Positions 28,536-38,900 of a stretch of 64,000 nucleotides of DNA are shown here, piece after piece (the first letter of the stretch is position 1; every line of letters starts with the position of its first letter). Made by a program: the position numbers and the translations under genes. The notes under the pieces were generated by a model. The model did not search any database. It saw nothing but the letters and a program-made list of their open reading frames with translations, and was not told the origin of the DNA. Source of the DNA: Pseudoalteromonas denitrificans DSM 6059 (lineage in GTDB: Bacteria > Pseudomonadota > Gammaproteobacteria > Enterobacterales > Alteromonadaceae); assembly GCF_900112265.1 (NCBI RefSeq), contig NZ_FOLO01000004.1, forward strand, positions 58,483 through 122,482, given 5' to 3'.

Positions 28536-29561
28536 ATGAAATTATCAAAATTAATCTCAGTAGGGCTACTTTCACTTTCTATCAATACAGCGACAAGCTT
28601 TTGTGTATCAGCACAAGAAGTACCCTTTGACCAATGGCTTGTTAATTTAAAAATTGAAGCAAAAGAAAAAGGCATATCAAACAAAATAATTACAGCAGCC
28701 TTAACTGATTTAAAACTTTACCCTAAGGCAATTAAAAGCGATAGAGCACAACCTGAGTTTAAGCGTACCTTTGCAAATTATAGTAAAAAACGCTTATCAG
28801 CATGGCGCATAAAAACAGGCGCTAAAATGCAAAAGCAATACGGTGACTTATTAAAAGAAGTTGGTAAAGCTTATGGCGTTCAGCCAAGATTTATTCTCTC
28901 GTTTTGGGGTTTAGAAACTAATTACGGCAACTTTACAGGTAATAATGACATCATACGTTCATTGGCAACACTTGCTTATGATAAACGCCGTGCAGCATAT
29001 TTTAGAAAAGAGTTATTTAATGCATTAATAATTCTAGATGAAGGTCATATTGCACTTAAAGATATGAAAGGCTCTTGGAGTGGCGCTATGGGGCAAGGGC
29101 AATTTATGCCATCAAGCTTCCTCAGATTTGCACAAGATTTTGACGGTGATGGTAAAAAAGATATTTGGCATAACAAAGCCGATGTTTTTGCGTCAATTGC
29201 AAATTATTTAAAACATTATGGCTGGAACGACCAACAAACATGGGGCCGCCCAGTTACTTTGCCTGAAGATGCACAATCATGGTTAACCCAAGTTAAAGCT
29301 GAAAAACCAGAAAAGGGTTGTCGTGCACTTCGTACACATACAAATAAATTATCCCTTAAACAGTGGAATGATTATGGTATTCGTCGTTTAAATAATAAAG
29401 ATTTACCGGATGTAAATTTAAAAGCAACACTGATATTACCTGATGGTGAAAATGGACAAGCATTTTTAACATACGATAATTACCGCACTATTTTACGATA
29501 TAACTGCGCTAATAGTTACGCCCTAACAATTGGTTTATTAGCAGATAGATTTAAATTTTAG
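28536..29561 (+). CDS. lytic murein transglycosylase, MltB family
   Basis: The 341-residue protein has a signal peptide (about 1-26, ending CVSAQ) and an SLT_2/MltB domain with catalytic E127 in FWGLETNYGNFTG. Further family motifs are SWSGAMGQGQFMPSSFLRFA and DGDGKKDIWHNKADVFASIANYL. It cleaves peptidoglycan glycan strands to 1,6-anhydro ends. There is no lipobox and no C-terminal PG-binding domain, so it is likely soluble in the periplasm. It appears monocistronic with its own terminator. Confidence 0.93.
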   Translation: MKLSKLISVGLLSLSINTATSFCVSAQEVPFDQWLVNLKIEAKEKGISNKIITAALTDLKLYPKAIKSDRAQPEFKRTFANYSKKRLSAWRIKTGAKMQKQYGDLLKEVGKAYGVQPRFILSFWGLETNYGNFTGNNDIIRSLATLAYDKRRAAYFRKELFNALIILDEGHIALKDMKGSWSGAMGQGQFMPSSFLRFAQDFDGDGKKDIWHNKADVFASIANYLKHYGWNDQQTWGRPVTLPEDAQSWLTQVKAEKPEKGCRALRTHTNKLSLKQWNDYGIRRLNNKDLPDVNLKATLILPDGENGQAFLTYDNYRTILRYNCANSYALTIGLLADRFKF

Positions 29562-29564
29562 ATC

Positions 29565-29592
29565 AAAAAGGCGGGTTCAGGCTCGCTTTTTT
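29565..29592 (+). terminator. intrinsic terminator of the transglycosylase gene
   Basis: AAAAAGGCGGG and CTCGCTTTTTT form a stem with one G-T pair, with the T-run as tail, starting 4 bases after the stop. Confidence 0.8.
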
Positions 29593-29737
29593 ATAAACTA
29601 AATTCATCGTGAGATTATGATAAGTCATATTAAGGAATACTCAGCTGTATTATCTAATCCAATAACAATCACCTGGCTTTGTCCAGCCAATATCAATTTC
29701 TAATATTTTATTGCTCAAATAAAAAGAAAAAGGATTT

Positions 29738-30370
29738 ATGAAAATACTCATAATTAGTGCGAGTCAAAGAGCGCACTCAAATAGTTTAAAGGCTTCAAAT
29801 TTTATTAAACTTAATGTGCTTAATAATCTTCCTGATATTGATTCTTCTATTTTAGATTTATCACAGTACCCTTTTTTACTTGATAATTATGGTGTTGAAA
29901 AAGAAGATAAACGTGAGTTAAACCAAAATAAAGAAGACGTATTGAGCCAGTTATACAAGTGTGATGCGGTTGTATTTGTTGTACCAGAATGGGGAGGCAT
30001 GATCCCTCCTGCTCTCGTCAATTTATTACTGCTATGCGCTAATGGCTCTGCAAATGGCTTACCACTTGGGCATAAACCTGCATTTGCAATTGGTATTTCA
30101 ACATCATCAGGGGGTAGTAACCCTATCTCTTTACTAAAAGCCTATGCTGCAAAAAACACCCACTTAACCTGGTTGCCGCTGCATGCAATCATTCAAAATG
30201 TCGACACCTTTTTAGCAACTGACTGGGCTCCTAATAATGATTCGCGTTATAACCAAGTTCAATCTAGAGTATTAACCGGACTTACTGCGTTAACTTTGTA
30301 TGCAAAACAATTAAAAACCGTCAGAAAAGAACTTGTTGAATTATCTAAAATCCACCCTTTTGGTCAATAA
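29738..30370 (+). CDS. NADPH-dependent FMN reductase-like flavoprotein
   Basis: The 210-residue protein has a flavodoxin-like fold. The N-terminal MKILIISASQRAHSNSLK is the phosphate-binding start and VFVVPEWGGMIPPALVNLL is the core FMN-reductase motif. Such enzymes reduce flavins or quinone-like compounds. AAAGGA precedes the start. It is followed after 20 bases by a small DUF1330-like gene and then a GNAT, probably one transcript. Confidence 0.86.
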   Translation: MKILIISASQRAHSNSLKASNFIKLNVLNNLPDIDSSILDLSQYPFLLDNYGVEKEDKRELNQNKEDVLSQLYKCDAVVFVVPEWGGMIPPALVNLLLLCANGSANGLPLGHKPAFAIGISTSSGGSNPISLLKAYAAKNTHLTWLPLHAIIQNVDTFLATDWAPNNDSRYNQVQSRVLTGLTALTLYAKQLKTVRKELVELSKIHPFGQ

Positions 30371-30390
30371 ATATTTATAAGGAATATCTC

Positions 30391-30690
30391 ATGTATGAAA
30401 TGCTAGTGGGTTTAAATGTTACTGATGATGAAATATACACAGCTTACCGCGTAGCCATGAAACCAATTTTAGTACAATATGGTGGTGGGTTTAGTTCTGA
30501 CTTCAAAGTATCAGAAACCTTAGTGCCAACTGAAAATAATGATATTAACCGCGTATTTACCATTTATTTTACCGATAAAACGGCAATGGAAAATTTTTTT
30601 TCAAATCCTGAATATCTTGCAGTAAAAAATAAATTTTTTGAAAAGTCAGTATCCACTGCCACTATTTTGTCTAGCTATACCAAAGTATAA
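30391..30690 (+). CDS. small DUF1330-like protein (99 aa)
   Basis: The 99-residue protein has the ferredoxin-like layout of DUF1330/dimeric alpha-beta barrel proteins: MYEMLVGLNVTDDEIYTAYR, then a Y/GG turn and NRVFTIYFTDKTAMENFF with a final strand. It is preceded by AAGGAATATCTC. The function of the family is not firmly known. It lies in a run with the FMN reductase and the GNAT gene. Confidence 0.7.
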   Translation: MYEMLVGLNVTDDEIYTAYRVAMKPILVQYGGGFSSDFKVSETLVPTENNDINRVFTIYFTDKTAMENFFSNPEYLAVKNKFFEKSVSTATILSSYTKV

Positions 30691-30704
30691 ATATAAAGAA
30701 GAAT

Positions 30705-31169
30705 ATTAAAATAAGACAAGCAAATATTGAGGATGCGAGTGGGATCAGTGAACTCATTACTGCTCTTGCTAAAAAATATATCGCACCTGACTGCACTCAA
30801 GCAGGTATAAAATTACTTATGCAGTCTATGTCTGTTGAATCAATACAAAGATATATAGATACAAATTACCAGTACCTAGTGTGTGAAGATCAAAGCAAAA
30901 TAATGGCAGTTATTGCTATACGAGATAATAGCCACTTGTTTCACTTATTTGTATCGGATACATATCAAGGGAAAGGTTTAGCAAAAAGATTATGGCTCCT
31001 AGCTGCCAACAATAGTATTACACAAGGAAATACAGGTTATTTTACGGTAAACTCAGCCTTAAACGCACAAAAAATTTATCTAAAATTAGGTTTTACACCT
31101 GTGTCAGAGGTGCGTATTAGAAAGGGCATTAAAGATATACCTATGGAGATTTATCTTGAGCCTGATTGA
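30705..31169 (+). CDS. GNAT acetyltransferase with a non-standard start codon
   Basis: The frame is open from 30675 to the stop at 31169. The stretch from 30705 reads like a full GNAT N-terminus (KIRQANIEDASGISELI), and the acetyl-CoA site is SDTYQGKGLAKRLWLLA. No ATG, GTG or TTG lies before this conserved start. The first ATG (30819) would remove about 38 conserved residues. I place the start at ATT 30705 (155 residues), with ATA 30711 as the alternative. AAGAAG at 30696-30701 may serve as ribosome site, and coupling to the gene ending 15 bases upstream could help. The start could also be a decayed ATG. Confidence 0.65.
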   Translation: MKIRQANIEDASGISELITALAKKYIAPDCTQAGIKLLMQSMSVESIQRYIDTNYQYLVCEDQSKIMAVIAIRDNSHLFHLFVSDTYQGKGLAKRLWLLAANNSITQGNTGYFTVNSALNAQKIYLKLGFTPVSEVRIRKGIKDIPMEIYLEPD

Positions 31170-31177
31170 GGTTTAAT

Positions 31178-31699
31178 TCACTCTTTTTCAAATTGTCGCT
31201 CGATAAAACCTTCTTCTAAATTGGTCAAACACCTAACTTTATCACCATTAAATTGCTCAAATAACTCTGTATGTGCCAATTTTGAGAAGGTATCTCGGCG
31301 TTTATCGTAATCCTGTATCCAATTTATCAACATATCTAAATTATCATCTTGTGCTTTTTTAGTTTCATATTTATGTGCTTCCCATGGACGATTTTTAGCA
31401 TTTTCGACACATAACCCAATTGGCAAGTCCATATAAATTGCTTCGTTTGCATCCACTATTGCTAATAAATCAGCATAACAACCTTCAATCACCCAGCCTT
31501 TATGATTGTTTTTATCAATAAAGTTATCTATTTTACGTTTAGAGTCACTTAAAGACATTCTTTGTGGCATACCTAGTGAGGTTGTCACCCAGGCAATTAA
31601 ATCTAAGTCTAAGTGAGCTAAGTTATTATCTGAACATAGCTTTTTTGCTAAGGTTGACTTACCTGAGCCTGAGTTTCCAAATATAATTATTTTTTTCAA
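31178..31699 (-). CDS. small P-loop kinase-like ATPase
   Basis: The 173-residue protein starts MKKIIIFGNSGSGKSTLAKK, a Walker A of the adenylate/shikimate-kinase type (G8-T16). HLDLDLIAW and GWVIEGCYADLL follow, as in FlaR/topology-modulation-type proteins. A lid-like Arg-rich segment (YDKRRDTFSKL) is present. The phosphoryl acceptor is unknown. It converges with the GNAT gene, with 8 bases between the stops. Confidence 0.8.
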   Translation of the reverse strand: MKKIIIFGNSGSGKSTLAKKLCSDNNLAHLDLDLIAWVTTSLGMPQRMSLSDSKRKIDNFIDKNNHKGWVIEGCYADLLAIVDANEAIYMDLPIGLCVENAKNRPWEAHKYETKKAQDDNLDMLINWIQDYDKRRDTFSKLAHTELFEQFNGDKVRCLTNLEEGFIERQFEKE

Positions 31700-31745
31700 A
31701 TTAAACTCCTTTTAATAACAGTCTAAATACAACTTATAAAGCTAT

Positions 31746-32855
31746 TTATAAAATAATGCTTTCACCATCTTGTGGAATGAAAAAACGTTTTTCTAGATTT
31801 TGTATTTTAACTGATTTGTTAAGATCACTTCTTGTAACTGGGCAATGATCGAGTGCTTCTAAATGATTAGCAATTATATTACCTTTTGAGATCTCAGCAA
31901 CTTTTAATGCTTCTTCTATATCCATAATAATATCATCACCTAAATCAAAACGTGCGCCACCAGCAGGTAATACTATGTTTTCAGGTTGCTTATCCATTAT
32001 AAAACCTGATATTTCGCTTGTTAAGCGCGTATCTCCGGTAATATATAAACTCGGTTCATTTTTAAGTTGAATATAATAACCAAACCCATGCGCCATTAAT
32101 TTACCAATCAAACCTTTCCCATGCAAACAAGGTATCAAGTCTATTGAACCATTAAGAAAATCATTTTTAACATTTTCATCTAATATACTCACATTAATGC
32201 CTTTATTAGATATAAATTTAGCATCCTGTAATGAGCAAAAAACAGGGATGTTATTTTCTTTGAGCCATTTACTCCCTGCCCTATCTAAATGATCAAAGTG
32301 TCCTTTTTGACAGTGCGTTATTAAGCAATGAGTCACTTTAGACAGTAATTCTTTACTATTTTCTATTTTACTGAGATCTTCTCGTGCATGTGAGGCTTCC
32401 AAATTAATATTACTACCATTTGCGCCAGCTATTATTGCAGTGTTCTCGTCAGGTGAATCAACCACAACTCCTTGCGACAGATCTTTAAATGATGCTAACG
32501 ATATGGATGTAAACTTTAGAAATGGAGTCTTCCTTATATAGGTATTTAGAAGAGAACTTTTACCGCCAGAATAAGGTGAGGTTAAAGCAATTTCTCGAAC
32601 CGTTTGCTCTCTATTAATAAGGGTTTCGTTTAGCATATCTATATAAGAGTCAACATACTTTGCATCATCTGTCGGACATAGATCAGGAAGCTTAGAAGAA
32701 TTTGTAGTTACAGGCCGCTCGAAACATCTTAGAACAGCCCAACATGTTGCTATTATTCCTTTTTTAAATGCTACCAATATAGCTTTAGGACCTGCCCAAA
32801 AAAGCCAGTAAAGTAGGCTTTAAAATTTTAACAGCAATAGTTTTAGAAAAGACAT
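31746..32855 (-). pseudogene. broken chimera: YobI-like P-loop ATPase N-terminus joined to a metallo-beta-lactamase-fold hydrolase
   Basis: An ATG at 32855 after AGAGGGA opens a frame that meets TAA at codon 12 (32822-32820). The same frame then continues to 31746. The first part has a hydrophobic N-terminus and the YobI pattern: IALTSPYSGGKSSLLNTY as P-loop, then FLKFTSISLASFKD. Near 32475, just after that strand, it changes into a metallo-beta-lactamase-like protein (CLITHCQKGHFDHLD with the HxxxxHxDH metal pattern, then LYITGDTRL and ANHLEALDH). A frame from TTG 32777 could still be translated. Both halves are incomplete, so a deletion joined two genes. I see decay rather than a designed fusion. 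Confidence 0.75.
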
Positions 32856-33043
32856 TAAATTCCCTCTTATCGATTTTATTTCTTATTTTGTGACGACATT
32901 ATTTAACTAGAGATTAGTATACAGTTAAAAGCTTGTTTTTTTTTATTAAAACCTAAATTAAAAAAGGAAAGCCGTTAGATAGCAACGTTACCCTTGTGCT
33001 CTTCTTTTAGATATTTTACGTGCTATTTATTTGTTGCTCTACC

Positions 33044-33960
33044 TTACTGCAACTTTATACTTTCAACAAGGTTTATTATCTCTAATTTAGTTTGATTATC
33101 AGATACTTCCTCATTGAAAGACTTGATATAAAGCATCATTTCTTTCAAATGACCAACATTGTTTGGCATCTTTGTTTTTAGCTCTGAGTTTGGCGTAAAT
33201 ACCACTACAGAGTGAAATAGCTCATGTGGTATATCAAGCAAGTGTACCAACGTTTTAGTGTGTTTGTAGTTTTGTCTTAATGGGTTCTGAAATGGGTATT
33301 TTGAACGATGAATAGTCTGTGTCCATTTGGCTTGGTGCTCGCTACCAAATATCCAACCACTCAAGTTTTTTGTCTCGATAACAAAAGCGCCAAAATTAGA
33401 TACAAGGATATGGTCAATTTGTGTCGTGCCACCATCTTCTAGCGGTAAGGTTACATCATTGATAATGGTATGTTTCGCTACATCTAAGTACTTGATCAAA
33501 CCTTTTCTTACATATTTCTCACCAATTCGGCCTTTAATTTCTGGTAGTTTTTCTTGAAATAATAAAGCGCCATTAAACCAAAAAATAATAATAAAAACAT
33601 TGGCATTTGCGTTTTGGCAAGATGAGTGAATGGGCTTGATTGACTAGGCACAGGTTGTGATGGTGTTGATGATACTTTTCGCAGAGGCACTGACTCAATT
33701 TTGATTGGTACTGCTTTTGTTGAAGACTGTACTTGTTCATTAGAAAGTAAAACAACATTACTAGATTTAGCTGTTATGGGGTTCTGGCAATTAGTATCAA
33801 AATTTGATCATGTTTGGGTATAGAGAGAGGAGTTTGTTCCTAGTCTTTGTTTATAGTCATTAACTTGCTGTTTGAGCAATATACACGAGGATTCAGTGTA
33901 TTGTTGTGCTGCCTGAGCAGGCAACACAATCATCACCAAACCAATAAAAATCCATTTCAT
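33044..33960 (-). pseudogene. NERD-domain (nuclease-related) protein, broken by a stop and a frameshift
   Basis: From ATG 33960 (preceded by GAGAGATTAAA) the frame gives a signal peptide MKWIFIGLVMIVLPAQA, then TGA at codon 51 (33810-33808). The same frame continues through a Ser/Pro/Thr-rich linker and a membrane helix (MPMFLLLFFGLMAL, near 33570-33610). There it must shift by one base, probably in CTTTATTATTT, to join LPEIKGRIGEKYVRKGL and the NERD domain (TQIDHILVSNFGAFVIETKN). Conserved D and ExK-type residues of NERD are intact. The missing pieces read naturally once both lesions are repaired, so this is a recent pseudogene. Confidence 0.82.
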
Positions 33961-34005
33961 TTTAATCTCTCAAGGAATATTGGTTTTTAGCCAAATTTAC
34001 CAGAT

Positions 34006-34046
34006 AAAAACATGCCTTTTGAAGATGTTCAACAGGCATTTTTTTT
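34006..34046 (-). terminator. intrinsic terminator of the helicase-nuclease operon
   Basis: ATGCCTTTTGAA (34012-34023) pairs with TTCAACAGGCAT (34028-34039) with one mismatch region. On minus the stem is followed by a T-run. It lies just past the stop of the 614-residue nuclease gene. Confidence 0.75.
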
Positions 34047-34054
34047 AATAATTA

Positions 34055-35899
34055 TTAAATATTCTTTGCTATTAATTCTGCTTTTAGCAAACCCCCCTTA
34101 GTTAATAGCCTTGCAGAAAATTTAGGATGACGTCTAGCTTTGAAAGCATCATAAATAAGCTTTAGCCCCTGTGCTTCAAGCAACGAAATATTGACTTCGG
34201 TATCCATTTCAGCACTTTCAACAAAGTCATTAGAGAAACTTGGCGCTATAATTAATACTTGTGCAACTCGTTTACCTTGATTTTCGCATCTAGTTACGTA
34301 TGCTTTAACTTGGCGCGATGTTGTAGAGTATTTGGCGAAGTCACCATTTTTACAGGTTTTAGCTTCCCCAATAATTACATCGTTATCGCTTAACGAAATA
34401 ATAATATCTGCTTTATCTTTAGCAGTATTAATAACCTTACGAATATCCTCATCAACAACAAGGTTTAATGTTTCAAATATTTCTTTAGTTATTTCTTCAA
34501 ACTTAACGCCAATTTCAGCTTCTGCTATTTCAATACCAGCAGATTTTAAGCTTGCTAAATTTCTTTTGGCAAGTGCTGGATAGTTTTCGATTAACTTATC
34601 ATTAGCATTTGCAAAAGATTCTAAAATCAACTGACGAGCATTACCTCTTTTTGATAACGACATCTTGTCTCGTACAACTTTAATTTGGTCATTACTTAAC
34701 AAATATAAAATATCAACAGGGGTTATGCTTAATGCTCGAAGTTTATCTGTATCAAGCTCTTCAGAATCCTCAAGTTCAAATTCACTTTTTAATAATTTTT
34801 CTAGCTTTGGAAAGTGGATTTGCAAGGTTGAATATAGTTCTTTAAAGCCAGCAGCACTCAGCGCTTCAAACTCATCATTAGCAGATTTATTTAGCGTATT
34901 GATGATGACATCTATTCTATCGCCAAGTGTTGTTCCGATTTTATCCACACTCAAATCTAAGTCAGTTATCAAAGCTTTAAGTCTTTCTTTTCTTTGGTTT
35001 TGAGTTTCATTTGAACCAAAAATATCACGATGTAATATGTGACGAATAGCAACACGAGAATGGATGATTTCGTGAATTTTCTCTGTTCTTTCAATACCTC
35101 GTACTTTCTTTCCATAGTGTTTCAATATATTTGAAAGTTCTGCATCACTTAAGCTACGAAGAATACGCAAGGTATGTTTGTCAGCCAGTTCTTTACCTTG
35201 TAATTCATTCAGAATAGCAACGACCTCATCAGCAACAAATACTTCCGAGCGTTTACGGTTAATAAATAAAACCCCCATTTCTCTAAGGACATTTAAGCCA
35301 TCTAACGCATTGTTTTGTGGTACTGGGTCAATAATATGCTCTATTGCTGACGCTTCATCCATTGAAATATTTAATCTATCAGCCAATACATTGAGAATAC
35401 TTCTTTCATCATCAGTTATTTTGGCTTCACGATTTATTTTTTCATCATTGAGAAATGCTACTTTTAAGCAGTCTCGATAAATGCTTAGTTGCATTCCTCT
35501 ATCGAATTCATCTGAGTTTTCACTTGAGTCAATTTCTACTTGCAGCTCTTTTGATGATTTTTTTAAGTTGCTCCATTCTTTGTTGTATAACGTCTCAATC
35601 CAAGATGTTCTGGCAATGCTATTACCATCCCTTGTTAGAATGTTAATTAACAAGCCAATTTGCGCACCAGACATAGCAATTTGATCTTGTATTTCCTTTT
35701 TGAAATATGATGATACTAAGGAAAATAAAGCAGTAATTTCACTACCAGACGCATTTTTAATTTGGCCATCAATTTTACTAACAGATTTTGCTAATTGCTT
35801 GTCATCGTGCATAGCACCTGAGCATAATTTATCCAAACAAGAGATAAATTTGGATTTTTCTACTTGATTGATAGATGAAAGAACTTGATTGAGTTTCAT
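34055..35899 (-). CDS. 614-aa protein with C-terminal PD-(D/E)xK nuclease domain
   Basis: Residues 1 to about 470 are mostly helical and charged and are not recognised. The C-terminal region (about 470-580) has GVKFEEITKEIFETL, then KADIIISLSDNDVIIGEAK. D498 and E512-x-K514 fit the D-X(n)-ExK core of restriction-type nucleases, with a following QVKAYVTRCENQGK helix and VAQVLIIAP strand. It starts 11 bases after the giant helicase stop with AGGGATAAC as ribosome site, so the two are co-expressed. The likely role is nucleic-acid cleavage with the helicase, perhaps with the helical part as sensor. This is inference. Confidence 0.8.
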   Translation of the reverse strand: MKLNQVLSSINQVEKSKFISCLDKLCSGAMHDDKQLAKSVSKIDGQIKNASGSEITALFSLVSSYFKKEIQDQIAMSGAQIGLLINILTRDGNSIARTSWIETLYNKEWSNLKKSSKELQVEIDSSENSDEFDRGMQLSIYRDCLKVAFLNDEKINREAKITDDERSILNVLADRLNISMDEASAIEHIIDPVPQNNALDGLNVLREMGVLFINRKRSEVFVADEVVAILNELQGKELADKHTLRILRSLSDAELSNILKHYGKKVRGIERTEKIHEIIHSRVAIRHILHRDIFGSNETQNQRKERLKALITDLDLSVDKIGTTLGDRIDVIINTLNKSANDEFEALSAAGFKELYSTLQIHFPKLEKLLKSEFELEDSEELDTDKLRALSITPVDILYLLSNDQIKVVRDKMSLSKRGNARQLILESFANANDKLIENYPALAKRNLASLKSAGIEIAEAEIGVKFEEITKEIFETLNLVVDEDIRKVINTAKDKADIIISLSDNDVIIGEAKTCKNGDFAKYSTTSRQVKAYVTRCENQGKRVAQVLIIAPSFSNDFVESAEMDTEVNISLLEAQGLKLIYDAFKARRHPKFSARLLTKGGLLKAELIAKNI

Positions 35900-35910
35900 A
35901 AAAGTTATCC

Positions 35911-38900
35911 CTAATTATTTACTATTGATGTTTGATATTCCTGCACCCAAGACTCAAACTTATTTGTAGTGTTCTTAGTTCGCCTGTTTAAACTGAACTC
36001 GTTAAAAATATGATCAACGGGGTCATTGGGCGATTTTTCTAAAGCATCTTGTACCAAACCAAGCCTTTCAGGGTAAGCGATAGTATTCCACTCTCTAGGG
36101 ATACCAAAGGCATTTACACCACGCCACTGCACCAAATCTTCAATATCATCTGTTGATTTCCATACGGTTACTTCTCCAGAGTGGTGTTTCGAAATTCCCG
36201 CCCAAGGGCTAATAATTGATTCGATATGGTCGAGTTGTTTTTTAGTTGTTCTTGCTAAATTGTGCTTCCAGCCAATATCAGATGCCAACTCATGCAGAGA
36301 AATTGCACTTTTCTCATGTAAAATTTCTTTAGCCATACCCTCTAAAGCCACTTTGTAACTATCATGGAAATACTTATCAGGATTAATACTTGTCAGACTA
36401 GTTTCTTCTTCGATCTCTTCTGGTTCAATTAGAGTTATATCTTCTAACTCGTCTTCCTCTTCTTCTTGAGCTAAATCTAAAGCTAAGAGTTCATTTAGTT
36501 GGTCATGGATTCTTTCTATAATTGAATTTTCATCAATAAAGTAATCAGTTGACCATATTCGTAATAATTTCCAACCAAGATTTTCTAATATTAAATGCCT
36601 TACACGATCTCTATCCCTTGCGGCAGGCGAGCCATGATAGGTTGCGCCATCACATTCTATTCCAGCCAAAAATTGACCGGGTTTATCAGGATGAATAACT
36701 CCGAGATCGATTCTAAATTTACTGACGCCTATTTGAGTTTGTACTATCCAACCTTTTTCTCTTAAGGCGAAAGCTACGCTTTCCTCAAAATAACTGTCAA
36801 ATTGGTCAACTCCGTAGTTTGCTTCTGCGGTTTCAGGCAGTGCAATAGGACCTTTTTCTGCGTACTCCAAAAAGTATTTAAGGTGCTTCACTGCAAGAGC
36901 GCTGGTTCGGCTTAAATCGATCATTGTATAATCAAAGCTTGCGAATACATGTATTTCAGTGGTCGCCCTAGTAATTGCAACATTTAGACGTCTTTCTCCA
37001 CCTTGTTTATTAAGAGGCCCAAAATTCATACTCATTGTTTTGGCTAAAGGCTCTACAAGCCCATACCCTAGGCTTAGAATGATAATGTCTCGCTCATCAC
37101 CTTGTACGGACTCTAGGTTTTTAATAAAGATAGGATCGTAATTTTTATTACCTTGGAAAAATGGCTCTAGATGAGGATGCTTGCGTCTACGATCATCTAA
37201 GCAATCTTCTATACACCTCTGCTGCTCTGAATTTAACGTAACAACACCAATAGTGTATTTCTTACGTTTATCCGATAATCTTTCAACAATATAATCAGCA
37301 ACAGCATTAGCTTCTTTAATATTATTTCGCTCTTTTCCTTTTGCATACAACCCATCTACTTTGTGCAGGCTGACAGCACTTTCTTTAGTTTCAGCACAAG
37401 GGAATGTTACTAAAGAATTTTCATAATAGTGACTGTTTGAAAAGGCAATTAAGCTTTCATGACGGCTTCGATAATGACCAGTTAAGCGGTGGTGCGGTAA
37501 TCGTGCTGATAATGCCTGATCTAAAATACTTTCTAGATCTGCTTCATCAGTTAAATCGTCTGTGCTGCTTTTTGAGAAGAAATTGGTTGGTGGCATCTGT
37601 TTAGGATCGCCAACAATAATAACATTTTTACCTCTGGCAATAGTTCCAACAGCATCCCAAACTGTTATTTGAGAGGCTTCATCAAAAACTACTAAATCAA
37701 AAGCATTAAAGTGTGCTGGTAAAAACTGAGAAACAGAAAGCGGTGACATCATAAAACATGGTGTAAGGTGAAGCAGGTTTTCACCCATTTCATTAATCAG
37801 TTGCCTGATAGGTTTATGATTACTTTTTTTATTAAATTCTCTAGAAAGAACTCCATACTCAGAAGGAGATTGTGGCGAATTTGGATCAGGTGTACCAGAG
37901 GCAACTATCGAAGAAATATACTCCGCTGTAGTTTTTGCGACTAATTCATCAAGATCCCTAAATTCTTCAATCAAATTTTCATGCTGTGATGTTCTAAAAG
38001 TCCTTAAAGCATCAGAGCGGTCAATAAGAATAGGCGCTAACCAAGCACATACTGCATTAGTTGTTTGGTGAACTGTATCTTCGCCTTTGATTTCTCGACC
38101 TTCCAAACATGTAATAACATTATGGAGACCTTTATTGCTTGCCACCTTTTTAGCTTCAAGCCAATTACACCAAGCATTTATTTTTGGCTCTAAGGCAATA
38201 ACTTCATCACAAGAGTGGATAAATTCAGCTATAGTTTTACCCGCTGGAACATCCCCTCCAAGAGTAATGAAAATATCAATATCATTTTTAAATTCAGTAT
38301 AGCTTTTTGAATAATTATCACAGGCCATAGCTAAAGCCGATGACAGGTAGAATTCAAAGTTTTCTACAACTTTCTCATTTAAATTATTAATAAGTGCTGA
38401 GGGATTGGAGAGCCTTCCTGCTATTTTTCTGGTGATATCAAACAATCCCTTAGATTCTTGATATTTAGAAGTTAATTGCTCACTAGAAGTATCCCAACCT
38501 TGCCATATTTTATCTTGTTCGAAGTCACTAATATTCTCAGTAACTTTTTTAGCTGTACGATTGATTTCATCTAATAATGATAATTCTTCAAGTGTTATTT
38601 CACCATGCACACCAACAGCACTTAACGTTTTTATGACTTTTCTTTTGGCAAACCATTTCAACGGCCAAATTTTTTGTTGTGCTATTTTAAGTGATGTAAG
38701 CCAATCTGAGGTAGGGTAATTAGATATTGTTTCTAGTGAGAATGTTAATTTCGAACTTCTCACTTGTTCATCTATTACTGCTTTAAATTCGGCTAATGAA
38801 TTTAGCTTTTCTAACTCATCTCTAGCACTTGGCTTATAAATAAAGCTTAGTCGAGTGTCTTTTTGTTTAATTAGGAAGATGACTAAATCATATATTTCTG

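Noticed and set aside
29672..29695. Hairpin TGGCT/AGCCA before the FMN reductase gene
   Set aside because: The stem has only 5 bp and no tail, so it is too weak to call.
33573..33758. Short minus-strand frame rich in Gln and His
   Set aside because: It is a third-frame shadow of the NERD pseudogene linker.
34332..35684. Several plus-strand frames rich in Ser and Leu opposite the 614-aa nuclease gene
   Set aside because: They are antisense shadows of the coding strand, with low-complexity composition and no supporting signals.
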